Positions 17,198-26,232 of a DNA stretch of 64,000 nt are shown here, one piece after another. The stretch is taken from the NCBI RefSeq assembly GCF_023806625.1, contig NZ_JAMTDX010000097.1, positions 3,352-67,351 on the forward strand. The letters run 5' to 3'. The DNA comes from Accumulibacter sp. Lineage in GTDB: Bacteria; Pseudomonadota; Gammaproteobacteria; Burkholderiales; Rhodocyclaceae. Both the position numbers and the translations under genes were made by a program. The notes beneath the pieces were generated by a model. It saw nothing but the letters and a program-made list of their open reading frames with translations. It made no database searches and was not told the origin of the DNA. Every line of letters starts with the position of its first letter. Position 1 is the first letter of the stretch.

Positions 17198-18190
17198 TCA
17201 CTTGTGGTCGAACTTCCCGCCGCCGAGGACATTGACGTAGTACGTCCAGGCCTGGAACGAACTCAGCGGCGTTGCCGAAAGCGATCCGCTGGTCTTCGAA
17301 GGCACGTCGCTGCTCTTGTAGACCGCGGTCTTGAAATCTACCCGAGCCTTGGCGCCCGCGCCGTCCGAGTCGTACATCGGCCCCGGACTGTCGGTGGCGC
17401 TGAACTTGTTCGCTCCATCGACGCTGTATCGCCAGCGGACGCCGCCCGAGCTCCAGTAAGCCGGATCTTCGTCGATCGAATCGACTTGGTAGTCGGCGAA
17501 GTTGAAGTCCACCGAAGATCCGTACATGGTCACCTTGAAGGGCGTCCCGTCGGGCTTCTTCAGGTAGCCCTTGAGCCAGTTGACGATGATGTAGTCTTCC
17601 TTGTTTCCTCCCGACCAGGTGGCATTGAAGCGCACGTTCTTGCGGGATTCGCTGGCCGTGTCCGAATACGAGCCGTCGCCGGTGATCGTCAGGCTCGCCG
17701 AAGGTGCGGCCGCAACTCCGGCGTCGGCGGGTCCAGCTGCCGGCCCCGCATCGCCCGCGCCGCCGTCACCCAGCGATCGCCGGACGTTCTCGTCGGGCTC
17801 CGGCGCGCCCTCGTCCTCGGCGTAGCGCTCCAGACCTGCCCGAACCGGCCGGTACGGCGCCGAAGGCGGGGCCTGGCGGTAGCCAGCAGCCAGCGCAACG
17901 CCGCCAGAATGGTCTGCAGGGGCGAGGTTGGCGATGATCCGCTCGATCCGCGAGCTTCGCCGCTCCGACGCTTCGGCGCGCGGAGGGTGCTGACCCGCTG
18001 CCGGCGGGCGCTCGCCGGGAGCGCGGAGCAGGCTGTCGACAAAGCGGTTACCGTGGGTTCTTTGCAACGCAAGCAGCGCATGCCCCTGACCCGACCGGTC
18101 GGCAACGGTCGTCGGATGCGCTGCGTGCACGGTGCCTCTGCCGGGCGACTGATTGTCCTTGTCGGGTTCCTGTGTCTTCCTGACTGTCAT
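17198..18190 (-). CDS. Candidate eCIS cargo/effector protein
   Basis: This 330-residue protein has GGGAG before ATG 18190 and lies 18 bases after the ATPase stop. Residues 37-56 read GHALLALQRTHGNRFVDSLL. This LQRxxGNR motif is what I know from the N-terminal leader of DUF4157 (eCIS core) cargo proteins. Residues 60-160 are Pro/Ala/Gly-rich and disordered. Residues 165-330 form a compact aromatic, Ser/Gly-rich domain (NVRFNATWSGGNKEDYIIVN; GGVRWRYSVDGANKFSA; FQAWTYYVNVLGGGKFDHK) that looks like a beta-sandwich. I do not recognise that domain, and no catalytic motif is evident. The leader, the linker and the position next to the loading ATPase argue for a loaded cargo. Confidence 0.65.
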   Translation of the reverse strand: MTVRKTQEPDKDNQSPGRGTVHAAHPTTVADRSGQGHALLALQRTHGNRFVDSLLRAPGERPPAAGQHPPRAEASERRSSRIERIIANLAPADHSGGVALAAGYRQAPPSAPYRPVRAGLERYAEDEGAPEPDENVRRSLGDGGAGDAGPAAGPADAGVAAAPSASLTITGDGSYSDTASESRKNVRFNATWSGGNKEDYIIVNWLKGYLKKPDGTPFKVTMYGSSVDFNFADYQVDSIDEDPAYWSSGGVRWRYSVDGANKFSATDSPGPMYDSDGAGAKARVDFKTAVYKSSDVPSKTSGSLSATPLSSFQAWTYYVNVLGGGKFDHK

Positions 18191-18208
18191 CGTCGCTCCC
18201 TTTCCACC

Positions 18209-20437
18209 TCACGACGCCGGCCCGCCGGGACGGATCAGCGTTTCATTCCATGTTCGACCCAACTTCTGGTGCTCCCTTCTCGCTGCATGCAGCAGATGCA
18301 CCATGGTTATCGATCGGCCTTCCTCGGCCGCGAAGAACGACGCGGCCAGTCCGATGTTCCGGATGTTCCCTCCGGCGAGTTTCACCTCGCGCGCGAGCGC
18401 GGCGAAGTCGACGTCGTCGGCGAGTGGCGCCTTGGCCGGAAACAGCGATTCCCAGATGCGCCGCCGATGCGCTTCGTCGGGAAACGGAAACTCGACGATC
18501 GCCTGCATCCGGCGGACGAATGCCTCGTCCAGGTGACTGCGCAGATTGGTCGCCAGAATCGCCACGCCCTCGTATTCCTCCATCTTCTGCAACAGGTAGC
18601 CGACCTCGATGTTCGCGTAGCGGTCGTGCGCATCCTTCACTTCGGAGCGCTTGCCAAACAGTGCGTCGGCCTCGTCGAAGAAAAGGATCGCATTGGCGCT
18701 TTCCGCGGCGGCGAAGATCCGTTCGAGGTTCTTCTCCGTCTCGCCAATGTACTTGCTCACCACCTGCGAGAGATCGATCTGATATAACGACAAGTATAGA
18801 TCATTGGCCAGGACATCGGCGGCCATCGTCTTGCCGGTACCCGGAGGCCCCGAGAAGAGCACGTTCAGGCCCTTGCCGCGAGCCAGCTTGCTCGCGAAAC
18901 CCCAACGACCGTAGACCACGTGTCGGTTCTTCGCCTGTGCGCAGATCTCTCTGAGGTGAGCGAACTGATCCTCGGGCAGGACGATGTCCTCCCATCGATA
19001 GCGTGGCGATATCTCGCGCGCGAGGTCGGCGAGCAACTGTCGCGATTGCGCCCGGGCGCTGGCGAAGAAATCGACGGCGCTCGGCTCACCAGGCATTACT
19101 GGCGGATCCTGCCCGCCAGGCGGCGGGCCAGAGCAGCGGCGGGACTGCCTCACGCCGGTCTTGACGGTCGTCGCGATCTGCTCGGGGGTCAGGCGAAAAC
19201 GGCCGGCCAGCGCCTCGACATCGGCCTCGGGCAGGGTGATGCCGGCAACTGCGAACTCCGCCTTGAAGCAGGCCAGCCGCTGCGCGTCGTCGAGCGACGG
19301 CAATTCGACGACCTCGAAGCCCGCCGCCGACTCCGGGCTCGGGTTCCAGGCCAGCGACCCGCCGAGGATCGCCGGCCCTCGATGCGTGGCGAGCCGATCG
19401 AGGAGGATCTCCCGTTGCCGAAAGCCTTCGCTGCCCAGCAGTCGGTCGACGCCGGCGAGATAGAACGTCGCTTCGTCGAGCAAGGCTGCGCGCAGCAGCC
19501 CGACGACCGTGGTCTCCCACTCGGCCAGATCCGCCGGCAGCGACGCCCCGTCGGCGATGTGCAATCGCGTCCCGAGTTCGGCGGCGACCGCGGCAACGAC
19601 GCGCCGCTTGCCGATCCCGCGCCGGCCCTGCAGGTAGATCCTCGGCGACCGGCCAGCCTGCCTGGCCTCGGCGACGATCAGGCGCAGGTTCCGGCGAGCG
19701 TTCCCGGCGATCGGCAGCATGTCGAACGATGCCGGGCACTCGTCGATCCCCTCAGGCTGGACATCCGGAAACCCGCTGCCGATCAGGTGGGCGACGAGTT
19801 GTTCGTCGAGCTTGAAGAACTGCGCGAGCAGTGGCGGCTGCAGTTGCTGCGCATCGCCGACCAGCGAAACGAGACCGTGCCACCGCAACGGCGCGGTCGG
19901 CGCGAAATGGGCGCGTCGCGCGAGCTTGTCCGCCGGCGAGGTGCACAGCAGATTGAGGATCAGATCGACGCTCGGCCTGCGGCGCGTGACGTCGTCCTGG
20001 AGATAGGCGTACAGCCGTTCGTAGCGCAGGTCGAGATCGGGAGCCAGCGCGACGACGATGAGGTCGAGTTCGAAGCTCGACAGCCCGAACAGCCGCCCGA
20101 CGCGCCGCAGCCGCGAATCGTCCGCCACGCCGTCCACGAGCGGCAACACAGCCGCATCCTCGCGCAACAGCGGGACGCCGAATGGCCTTGACAGGAGCCG
20201 CTCGACGTCGCCCGGCGCGATGTGCAGCCCGCGGTAAGGATCGGCGGCAGCCTCGGCGCCGTAGGCCAGTCGCGCCGAACGAACCGCCCCTTCGAGCAGT
20301 CGGTCGAGCCGCTGCAGCGCGGGCAGCAAGCCGGCCAGAGCCTGCTCGACGCGCTGCCGGCCAATCTCTTCGCGCGCCGGGCCCTGCCCCGCAATCCCCT
20401 CACTCACGGATCGGCGGTGCGACGCCGATCGACCCAC
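18209..20437 (-). CDS. AAA+ ATPase of the injection system (Afp15-like)
   Basis: This 742-residue protein has two AAA modules. The first is degenerate, with a P-loop-like LQGRRGIGKRRV near residue 267. The second is complete: Walker A FSGPPGTGKTMAAD near 529, Walker B NAILFFDEADALFGKRSEVK near 585, and arginine-finger region EAFVRRMQAIVEFPFPDEAH. This is the layout of Afp15/PVC15, needed for particle assembly or cargo loading. GTG at 20437 is used here; GTG at 20407 is equally possible because neither has a strong ribosome site. It is the first gene of the eCIS operon, so the operon promoter should lie in 20438-20650. Confidence 0.88.
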   Translation of the reverse strand: MGRSASHRRSVSEGIAGQGPAREEIGRQRVEQALAGLLPALQRLDRLLEGAVRSARLAYGAEAAADPYRGLHIAPGDVERLLSRPFGVPLLREDAAVLPLVDGVADDSRLRRVGRLFGLSSFELDLIVVALAPDLDLRYERLYAYLQDDVTRRRPSVDLILNLLCTSPADKLARRAHFAPTAPLRWHGLVSLVGDAQQLQPPLLAQFFKLDEQLVAHLIGSGFPDVQPEGIDECPASFDMLPIAGNARRNLRLIVAEARQAGRSPRIYLQGRRGIGKRRVVAAVAAELGTRLHIADGASLPADLAEWETTVVGLLRAALLDEATFYLAGVDRLLGSEGFRQREILLDRLATHRGPAILGGSLAWNPSPESAAGFEVVELPSLDDAQRLACFKAEFAVAGITLPEADVEALAGRFRLTPEQIATTVKTGVRQSRRCSGPPPGGQDPPVMPGEPSAVDFFASARAQSRQLLADLAREISPRYRWEDIVLPEDQFAHLREICAQAKNRHVVYGRWGFASKLARGKGLNVLFSGPPGTGKTMAADVLANDLYLSLYQIDLSQVVSKYIGETEKNLERIFAAAESANAILFFDEADALFGKRSEVKDAHDRYANIEVGYLLQKMEEYEGVAILATNLRSHLDEAFVRRMQAIVEFPFPDEAHRRRIWESLFPAKAPLADDVDFAALAREVKLAGGNIRNIGLAASFFAAEEGRSITMVHLLHAARREHQKLGRTWNETLIRPGGPAS

Positions 20438-20496
20438 GGCTGGGAAGCCGTGTGACTGCCCATATGATCCACCTCATGGCTCCGCTCGACAGGCGC

Positions 20497-20518
20497 ACGG
20501 TCCGCTCCGGCGGACCGT
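20497..20518. terminator. Perfect 9-bp hairpin between pirin and the eCIS operon
   Basis: ACGGTCCGC and GCGGACCGT form a perfect stem around a 4-base loop. Both neighbours are on the minus strand, so the hairpin lies after the pirin gene and before the ATPase. There is no T-run, so it could be a weak terminator or another structured element. The remaining 20438-20650 interval shows no gene. Confidence 0.4.
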
Positions 20519-20652
20519 CCCGACGCCTGCACGCCAGGAATCCTAGGCGACAACGCGGGCGCGGCGCAAGAGGCGCGCGGTCCGCGCGCAGCCAGCTCTC
20601 CGGGTTGCCAGCGCCTGAGAACCGTTCGGGGGAGCCCTGCCGGCTGACCTGC

Positions 20653-21402
20653 TCACGACGATTGTCCTGCCCGAAGTGAGCTGGCTTCGTCGGGTCGATC
20701 CGCCGGCGGCAGATCGAAGAGCAGGACCTCGCTCGCGGCTTCAGCTTCGATGCCGATCTCCGCTTCGTCGCTGATCCGGGCGCCGTCTCCGGCCGCGAGC
20801 GACTGGCCATTGACCCGGACGAGTCCGCGGGCGACGTGAACGTAAGTCAGTCGTCCGGCTGCCGGCCGGTGGCTGACTCGCTGACCTGGGTCGAGGAGGC
20901 TCGCATAGAGGTCGGCCTCCTGGTTCATCGTCACACTGCCATCGCGCCCGTCGCCGGAAGCGACCAGGCGCAGTCGACTGCGCTTCTCCTCGGGCGGAAA
21001 GCACTTCTGCTCGTAACCCGGCGGGATCCCGAATTCCCGCGGTAGCAACCAGATCTGGAGGAAATGGACGACGGCCTCGCGCGAGGCGTTGAATTCCGAG
21101 TGCGTCACACCTCTGCCCGCGCTCATTCGCTGCACCTCGTCGGGCTGGATGACGGTTCCGTTGCCCAGCGAGTCGCGATGTTCGAGCGCCCCCTCGAGTA
21201 CGTAGCTGATGATCTCCATGTCACGATGACCGTGAGTGCCGAAGCCCTCGCCGGGCTGGACGCGATCTTCATTGATCACCCGCAGAACGCCCCAGCCCAT
21301 CTCGGCCGGATCGTGGTAGTCGCCAAACGAGAAAGTATGACGGCTGTCGAGCCAGCCGCGGTCGGCGTGTCCCCGTTGGTCAGCCCTGCGTATTCGCATC
21401 AT
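20653..21402 (-). CDS. Pirin family protein
   Basis: This 249-residue bicupin starts at ATG 21402 because GGAG lies 8 bases before it; an upstream ATG gives an unlikely extension. The N-terminal domain has the pirin metal motif GFGTHGHRDMEIISYVLEG, then DEVQRMSAGRGVTHSEFN with the second histidine set. The C-terminal cupin is more divergent (GRLTYVHVARGLVRVNGQ). Pirins of this YhhW/YhaK type can be quercetin 2,3-dioxygenases or redox-sensing regulators; the substrate here is unknown. It stands apart from the eCIS operon downstream. Confidence 0.88.
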   Translation of the reverse strand: MMRIRRADQRGHADRGWLDSRHTFSFGDYHDPAEMGWGVLRVINEDRVQPGEGFGTHGHRDMEIISYVLEGALEHRDSLGNGTVIQPDEVQRMSAGRGVTHSEFNASREAVVHFLQIWLLPREFGIPPGYEQKCFPPEEKRSRLRLVASGDGRDGSVTMNQEADLYASLLDPGQRVSHRPAAGRLTYVHVARGLVRVNGQSLAAGDGARISDEAEIGIEAEAASEVLLFDLPPADRPDEASSLRAGQSS

Positions 21403-21762
21403 CGCTGCTCTCCAGATCCATTTGCTGTCGGGCCACCCCGACACAGGCCGTTCGACCGTTGGACCGACGATGAGTTCGCCACGCGGCCGTGCGCGCGGTC
21501 AACTCGTTTCCGCGCGAACCACCTTCCCGGACACCGAGCGGCTGGGCCTTCGACCGGTCGGCGACCGACTCGGGACGGCGGGCGATTGACGGCGCCGGCG
21601 GAGATCCGCGATACTCGTCCGGAAAGAAGACCGATCCCTGATTTATTGCACATCCCGCTTGCTCGATACCGGGACAGGCCGGGCCAGCCCGTGTAGACTG
21701 ATCAGCAGGGCGGCCACGCCAATCGGCACAGAGCCCGTCACGATCCACGGCAAATCCGAAGA

Positions 21763-22686
21763 GTGAAGCTCATTCTCCCGCGCTTGACGAAGGGTTCCCG
21801 GCAACCCCGCGTCGACCAGACCGACCGCTGCGAAACTCAGATCGTCGACGTGATCGAAGGGGTCGACTACGCGCGTCCTGCTCCGCTTCCCTGCCCGCTC
21901 TGTGGCCAACTCAATCGGCCGCGGCGGATTGCCCTGGCAATGGGCATGAAGATCCCGGTCGCCGAATGCGTTTCCTGTCGGCTCGCCTATCAGACCCCGC
22001 GGCCGTCGAGCGAAGCTGCGCTGGCCTACGCGCGGTGGCGCCGCAAGCTGGCTGGCGAGCAGCCTGTCGACCCGGCGGACGAGCGACCGCGGGCCCTCGA
22101 GCGGCTCGAGTACGTCCGGGCCGTCCGTCCGGCGGCCGGCCGCCTGCTCGATTTCGGCGGTCGGTCGGAGGTCTTCGTCGACGCGTGCCGGGCTGCCGGC
22201 TGGGAGGCGGTGCGCATCGACTACGCCCTCGAGCCCGGCGATCACGGGGCTCGCGCAGACGACACGACGAATCCGGACACCGCTGAATGTTTCGACGTGA
22301 TCACCCTGTGGGACGTCGTCGGTCTGCTGCACGATCCGCCCACCATTCTGCGCAGCCTGCGCCGCAGGCTCTCTGAACGGGGCATGCTGGTCATCGCAAC
22401 CGCCAATTACGAGAGCTGGCAACGCGTCGTCGAGGGCCGGCAATGGGCCGCCTACGGTTTCGAGCACCAGTTCTACTTCAGCCCGGCCAGCCTCGAGGCG
22501 ATGACCTGGCGAGCGGGATTCCGCCACTTCGCGCTGCTCGACGTCGAGCACTCGAGGCCTGCGTTCAGCCAGCTGCTCACCCGACCGCCCAAGGCTTTCG
22601 GCGCGTGGCGGGCCTACCTCAATGCCAGGAGGGCCTGGCCCGGGCACGGCGACGTCGCGGCGATGATCGGCGTCGCCCGCGTCTGA
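21763..22686 (+). CDS. Class I SAM-dependent methyltransferase with zinc ribbon
   Basis: This 307-residue protein uses GTG 21763, which lacks a good ribosome site; GTG 21850 also keeps all motifs. A CPLCG...CVSC zinc ribbon (residues 44-71) precedes a Rossmann methyltransferase domain with a degenerate glycine loop (GRLLDFGGRSEVFVDACRAA). The DVITLWDVVGLLHDPPTIL block follows and is typical of Methyltransf_23 proteins found in sugar and glycan modification loci. The gene is isolated, diverging from pirin and converging on aspA. The 360-bp region before it shows no other gene. The substrate is unknown. Confidence 0.75.
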   Translation: MKLILPRLTKGSRQPRVDQTDRCETQIVDVIEGVDYARPAPLPCPLCGQLNRPRRIALAMGMKIPVAECVSCRLAYQTPRPSSEAALAYARWRRKLAGEQPVDPADERPRALERLEYVRAVRPAAGRLLDFGGRSEVFVDACRAAGWEAVRIDYALEPGDHGARADDTTNPDTAECFDVITLWDVVGLLHDPPTILRSLRRRLSERGMLVIATANYESWQRVVEGRQWAAYGFEHQFYFSPASLEAMTWRAGFRHFALLDVEHSRPAFSQLLTRPPKAFGAWRAYLNARRAWPGHGDVAAMIGVARV

Positions 22687-22713
22687 GAACCGGAAGCCTG
22701 AACGCGCAAGCGC

Positions 22714-22746
22714 CGCCACCGGTGAGCCCGTGTGGACCCGGTGGCG
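22714..22746. terminator. Inverted repeat between convergent genes
   Basis: CGCCACCGG (22714-22722) pairs with CCGGTGGCG (22738-22746) across a 15-base loop. It sits between the stops of the convergent methyltransferase and aspA genes, where a bidirectional terminator is expected. No clear T-run. Confidence 0.45.
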
Positions 22747-22756
22747 ATCTTGCTGG

Positions 22757-24154
22757 TCAGTTGCTTCCCGGGCTGACCAGGTTCTCGAACGAAAACAGCT
22801 CGTCCCATTTCTCCTGAGTGATCAGCCCGCGCTCGCTGACCACGATGTCGTGCAGCGACTTGCCGGCGCGATAGCCTTCGCGGGCGATCTCGGCGCACTG
22901 CCGATAGCCGAGCAGCGGCTTGAGGACGGTGACGATGCCCAGCGAGTTGAGCACCATCGCCCGCGCATGCTCGACATTGGCCGTGATGCCCTGCACACAG
23001 TTCACCCGCAGGCTGTTGACCGCGTTCTCCATCGTGAAGATCGACGTGAATAAGGCGAAGGTGATCACCGGCTCCATCACGTTGAGCTGCAGCTGGCCGG
23101 CCGAAGCGGCCAGGGTCACCGTCAGGTCGAGTCCGATGACCAGGAAGCTCGTCTGGTTGACGACCTCGGGGATGACCGGGTTGACCTTGCCCGGCATGAT
23201 CGACGACCCCGGCTGGACTTGCGGCAGATTGATCTCGTGCAGACCGCAGCGCGGACCCGACGCAAGCAGGCGCAGGTCGTTGCAGATTTTGGTCAGCTTC
23301 GCGGCGGTGCGTTTGAGCACTCCGGACAACTGGACATAGGCTCCGGTATCGGACGTCGCCTCGACGAGGTCGGCGGCGAGGACGAAGCCGATATCGGTGA
23401 GGTGCGACAGGTGACGCGTGACCAGCTCGGGGTAGCCAGGCGCAGCGGTGACCGAAGTGCCGATCGCCGTCGCGCCGAGGTTGATTTCATGGAGCAGCGC
23501 GCGGACCTCGGCAAGCCGTTTCACCTCCTCGCCGATCGTCGTTCCCCAACCGTGGAACTCCTGCCCCAGCGACATCGGCACGGCATCCTGAAGATGCGTG
23601 CGGCCCATCTTGAGCACCTGATCAAACTCCCTGGCCTTCGCAAAAAAGGCATCCTGAAGGCGTCTCAGGGCGTCCATGTAGCTGGCCAGGCGGAGGATCA
23701 GCGCGAGCCGGAACGCCGTGGGATAGGTGTCGTTCGTCGACTGCCCGTAATTGACGTGATCGTTCGGGCTGATGTGCTGGTATTCACCCTTGCAGCGGCC
23801 GATGCTCTCGAGCGCGAGGTTGGCGATGACCTCGTTCGCGTTCATGTTCGTCGACGTCCCGGCTCCCCCCTGGATGAAATCGGTGACGAACTGATCAGCC
23901 ATTTCGCCGGCGATCAGCCGGTCACAGGCTCCGATGATTGCGTCGGCAATCCGCGGATCGAGGACACCGAGGTCGCGGTTGGCCATCGCTGCGGCCTTCT
24001 TGACGTAGCCGAAAGCCCTGACGAAGTACGGCTCGGCGGACATCGGGATGCCGGTGATGTGGAAGTTCTCCTTGCCACGCAAGGTCTGGACGCCGTAATA
24101 GGCGCCGTCCGGCAGTTCCTTCTCGCCAAGGAAATCTCTCTCGATCCGTGTCAT
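22757..24154 (-). CDS. aspA: Aspartate ammonia-lyase
   Basis: This 465-residue enzyme of normal family length catalyses aspartate to fumarate plus ammonia. The fumarase/aspartase signature GSSIMPGKVN is present near residue 320. QGGAGTSTNMNANEVIANLA near residue 95 and KMGRTHLQDAVPMSLGQEF near residue 185 supply substrate-binding and catalytic residues. The N-terminus MTRIERDFLGEKELP matches aspartase rather than class II fumarase. Single gene with convergent neighbour and its own upstream region. Confidence 0.93.
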   Translation of the reverse strand: MTRIERDFLGEKELPDGAYYGVQTLRGKENFHITGIPMSAEPYFVRAFGYVKKAAAMANRDLGVLDPRIADAIIGACDRLIAGEMADQFVTDFIQGGAGTSTNMNANEVIANLALESIGRCKGEYQHISPNDHVNYGQSTNDTYPTAFRLALILRLASYMDALRRLQDAFFAKAREFDQVLKMGRTHLQDAVPMSLGQEFHGWGTTIGEEVKRLAEVRALLHEINLGATAIGTSVTAAPGYPELVTRHLSHLTDIGFVLAADLVEATSDTGAYVQLSGVLKRTAAKLTKICNDLRLLASGPRCGLHEINLPQVQPGSSIMPGKVNPVIPEVVNQTSFLVIGLDLTVTLAASAGQLQLNVMEPVITFALFTSIFTMENAVNSLRVNCVQGITANVEHARAMVLNSLGIVTVLKPLLGYRQCAEIAREGYRAGKSLHDIVVSERGLITQEKWDELFSFENLVSPGSN

Positions 24155-24426
24155 GGCGCTTCCTTTCTCCGACGCTCCACCGACGATGCCATTCTAGCCG
24201 ATCCACCCCGCGCGGCCGCTGGCCGCGGCGACCGAGACAGTGCGGATCCGGGCACCGGAGCAGCGTGACGGACTTCACCGCCCCCGCGGCGCGGGTACGC
24301 GACAATCGCTGCCGGCAGCCCCCGGAATTCGCCGGCTTGCGCCGCAAGCGCGCGAAGGACTCGCAGAGGCGCCTGCACCGGACTGATTTAACCCTGATTT
24401 GTCTGGAGTTTTTTGCGTCCTTCGGT

Positions 24427-24432
24427 TATACT
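24427..24432 (+). promoter_or_regulatory. Candidate -10 element for the hemerythrin gene
   Basis: TATACT lies 53 bases before the hemerythrin ATG, within a locally AT-rich stretch (24387-24432) unusual for this genome. No good -35 hexamer is seen at 16-18 bp spacing, so the call is tentative. AAGGAG at 24472-24477 is the ribosome site. Confidence 0.35.
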
Positions 24433-24485
24433 GGCGAGACTAGAAGAGCGCGAGAGCGGCCTGACATCACCAAAGGAGACCCGTC

Positions 24486-24956
24486 ATGGACATCGAAATC
24501 GGCGAAGTCGGTTCGGCCGGCCTGCTGCCGGAATCACTGCTGGTCGATCTGCCGGAGATCGACGCCCAGCACGAGGAGATTTTCAACCGCATCGAGTCCC
24601 TGAAAAGCGCGTGTTTCGAGTCGACGCTCACGCCGATCGACGAATTCGAGTCGCTGCTCGCCTATTTCGCGTTCCACTTCGCCACCGAAGAACGGCTTGC
24701 CGACGCCGTCGGCCTGGATTTCGTCGATCATGCGCGAATCCACGCCGAGACGCTGGCGCTGCTGCGCAAGGCGCTCGACGAGTTGATTCGCTCGGGACGC
24801 GACGCACACTCGTTCCTCCGCTACTGCGAGTACTGGTTCGAGCGGCACATCAGCGAAGACGACCGGCTGTCCTTTGGCGTGTTGTCGTCGGCTGACCTCG
24901 ATCCCGTCTCCGGATTGACGCAAGGGCCAGGCCCATTCTGTTCCGCGCAGGCCTGA
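24486..24956 (+). CDS. Bacteriohemerythrin
   Basis: This 156-residue protein has the full set of hemerythrin diiron ligands. These are H in DAQHEEIFNRI, H and E in AFHFATEERL, the pair in DHARIHAETL, and H with D in WFERHISEDD. It therefore should bind oxygen reversibly. No other domain is fused, so it is probably a soluble oxygen carrier or sensor. AAGGAG lies 8 bases before the ATG. The C-terminal 30 residues are an unrelated loose tail. Confidence 0.9.
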   Translation: MDIEIGEVGSAGLLPESLLVDLPEIDAQHEEIFNRIESLKSACFESTLTPIDEFESLLAYFAFHFATEERLADAVGLDFVDHARIHAETLALLRKALDELIRSGRDAHSFLRYCEYWFERHISEDDRLSFGVLSSADLDPVSGLTQGPGPFCSAQA

Positions 24957-24996
24957 GGCCCGGCGCCGCTACACGACGCCGAGCGCGCCACGACGG

Positions 24997-25302
24997 TCAG
25001 CGATAGGGCGTTGGCGGCGGCGGCGCGCAGTTCCCTTTCTTGGCCTGGCCCGGCGGGCAATGGTAACCGCGCCCCTTCTCCTGCCCGTGCCCCTGGCCTT
25101 TCCCGTAATGCTTCTCCCAGTACGCGGGATCACGCCAGACCTGCCCATCCCAGTAGTAACCGCGCTTGTCGCGGTCACCGAAGCTGATCGTCGTGTTGCC
25201 GGTCTGCACCCGTACACTGCCGATATTGACCTGCACGTCGGCCGCCTGAGTCGCCAACGGCAGGAGGCTGGCCACGAAGTAGTAGCAGAATCGTCTTTTC
25301 AT
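24997..25302 (-). CDS. Small secreted DUF2502-like protein
   Basis: This 101-residue protein has a clear signal peptide (MKRRFCYYFVASLLPLATQA, cleavage after AQA). The mature part has a short strand region (VNIGSVRVQTGNTTISFGDR), then GYYWDGQVWRDPAYWEKHYG, which recalls E. coli YpeC (DUF2502), and a basic Gly/His/Pro-rich tail. Expected in the periplasm. Function of the family is unknown. Confidence 0.72.
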   Translation of the reverse strand: MKRRFCYYFVASLLPLATQAADVQVNIGSVRVQTGNTTISFGDRDKRGYYWDGQVWRDPAYWEKHYGKGQGHGQEKGRGYHCPPGQAKKGNCAPPPPTPYR

Positions 25303-25809
25303 CGCTGGTTGTCCCTTGCTGCAAATGTGTCGGCGGTTGTCGCCGCCATGAACGCCGCGGCGCCTTCCGAAACTCGATGGTTCGTTGGCCGGGAAGTCGT
25401 CCCACGCAGCGAGCAGCAGGGTCAGGACTCTACGCCCTGCTGCGACAGCTGACCAGCAAAGGCCGGCGCGCCGGTCGCTGCCTGCGAATTCTAGCTCAAG
25501 CGAACCTGGCCGCTGCGTATGTTGCAGCCCGGCGGCCCGCCCGAAGCTCAGGAGCGTCGGCGCCTTGCCGTCGCCGCCAAGAGTTCGCTGGCGCCTACGG
25601 GATGCGATCGCACTTCATTTCAGCCTCTATAATTTCGCTGCAGGATGGCCATCGGGCGATGCAGCATCCGACCGGCGTCGCGCAGCAGCTCATGACGTTC
25701 CGGTGCGCGGCAGGTTCGTCGCCCCGGCAGAACGCTTTGCCGACCAAAGGCGTATGCTGATGGTCCTTTGCAATTCTGACCGATACGATTCGCGGCTGCT
25801 GCGCACCAC
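25303..25809. other. Roughly 500-bp gene-free interval
   Basis: No frame here has convincing coding character. A perfect TATAAT occurs at 25628-25633 (plus strand), about 180 bases before the ykgJ-like start, but no matching -35 is seen. The stretch may hold the promoter and a long leader of the 25810-28275 operon, or a small RNA. Confidence 0.4.
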
Positions 25810-26232
25810 ATGCTGACCGACACCCGAGTTGCTCCACCAGAACGTCACGCGACCAGGGCGCACGCGGAAGTGGACTGCCGCGAGTGCGGCGCGTGCTGCG
25901 CGTTCTTCCGTGTCTCGTTCTACTGGGCCGAGGCTCTCGCCGTTGGGCTTCCCGACCACCTGCTCGAACAGGTCTCGCCGTGGCACGCGTGCATGGCCGG
26001 AACCGGTCGCCGCGCACCGCGTTGCCTGGCGCTCGCCGGCGAACTCGGCAGAGAGGCGCGCTGCACGGTCTATGCGCAGCGCCCGGTGCCCTGCCGCGAA
26101 CTTCAGCCGGGCGACGCGAAGTGCATCCACGCGCGTCACGCCCACGCGCTGCCGCCGATCGCCGCCAGCGAGCAGCGCCGCGCGGCGAGCGTCCGTCCTG
26201 GCCTGCAGGACGTCGATGTCCAGCGAAGCTGA
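25810..26232 (+). CDS. ykgJ: YkgJ family cysteine-cluster protein
   Basis: This 140-residue protein contains DCRECGACCAFFRVSFYWAE, which is almost the E. coli YkgJ signature. CLALAGELGREARCTVYAQR, PVPCREL and a later Cys complete a zinc- or iron-binding cluster. Function of the family is not established. It overlaps the following exported methyltransferase gene by 17 bases, so the genes are co-transcribed. It is a different protein from the eCIS-linked cysteine-cluster gene at 16247. Confidence 0.88.
   Translation: MLTDTRVAPPERHATRAHAEVDCRECGACCAFFRVSFYWAEALAVGLPDHLLEQVSPWHACMAGTGRRAPRCLALAGELGREARCTVYAQRPVPCRELQPGDAKCIHARHAHALPPIAASEQRRAASVRPGLQDVDVQRS

Noticed and set aside
25628..25633. 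Perfect TATAAT as a firm promoter
   Set aside because: No -35 hexamer at 16-18 bp spacing and no known transcript, so it is noted only inside the gene-free interval.
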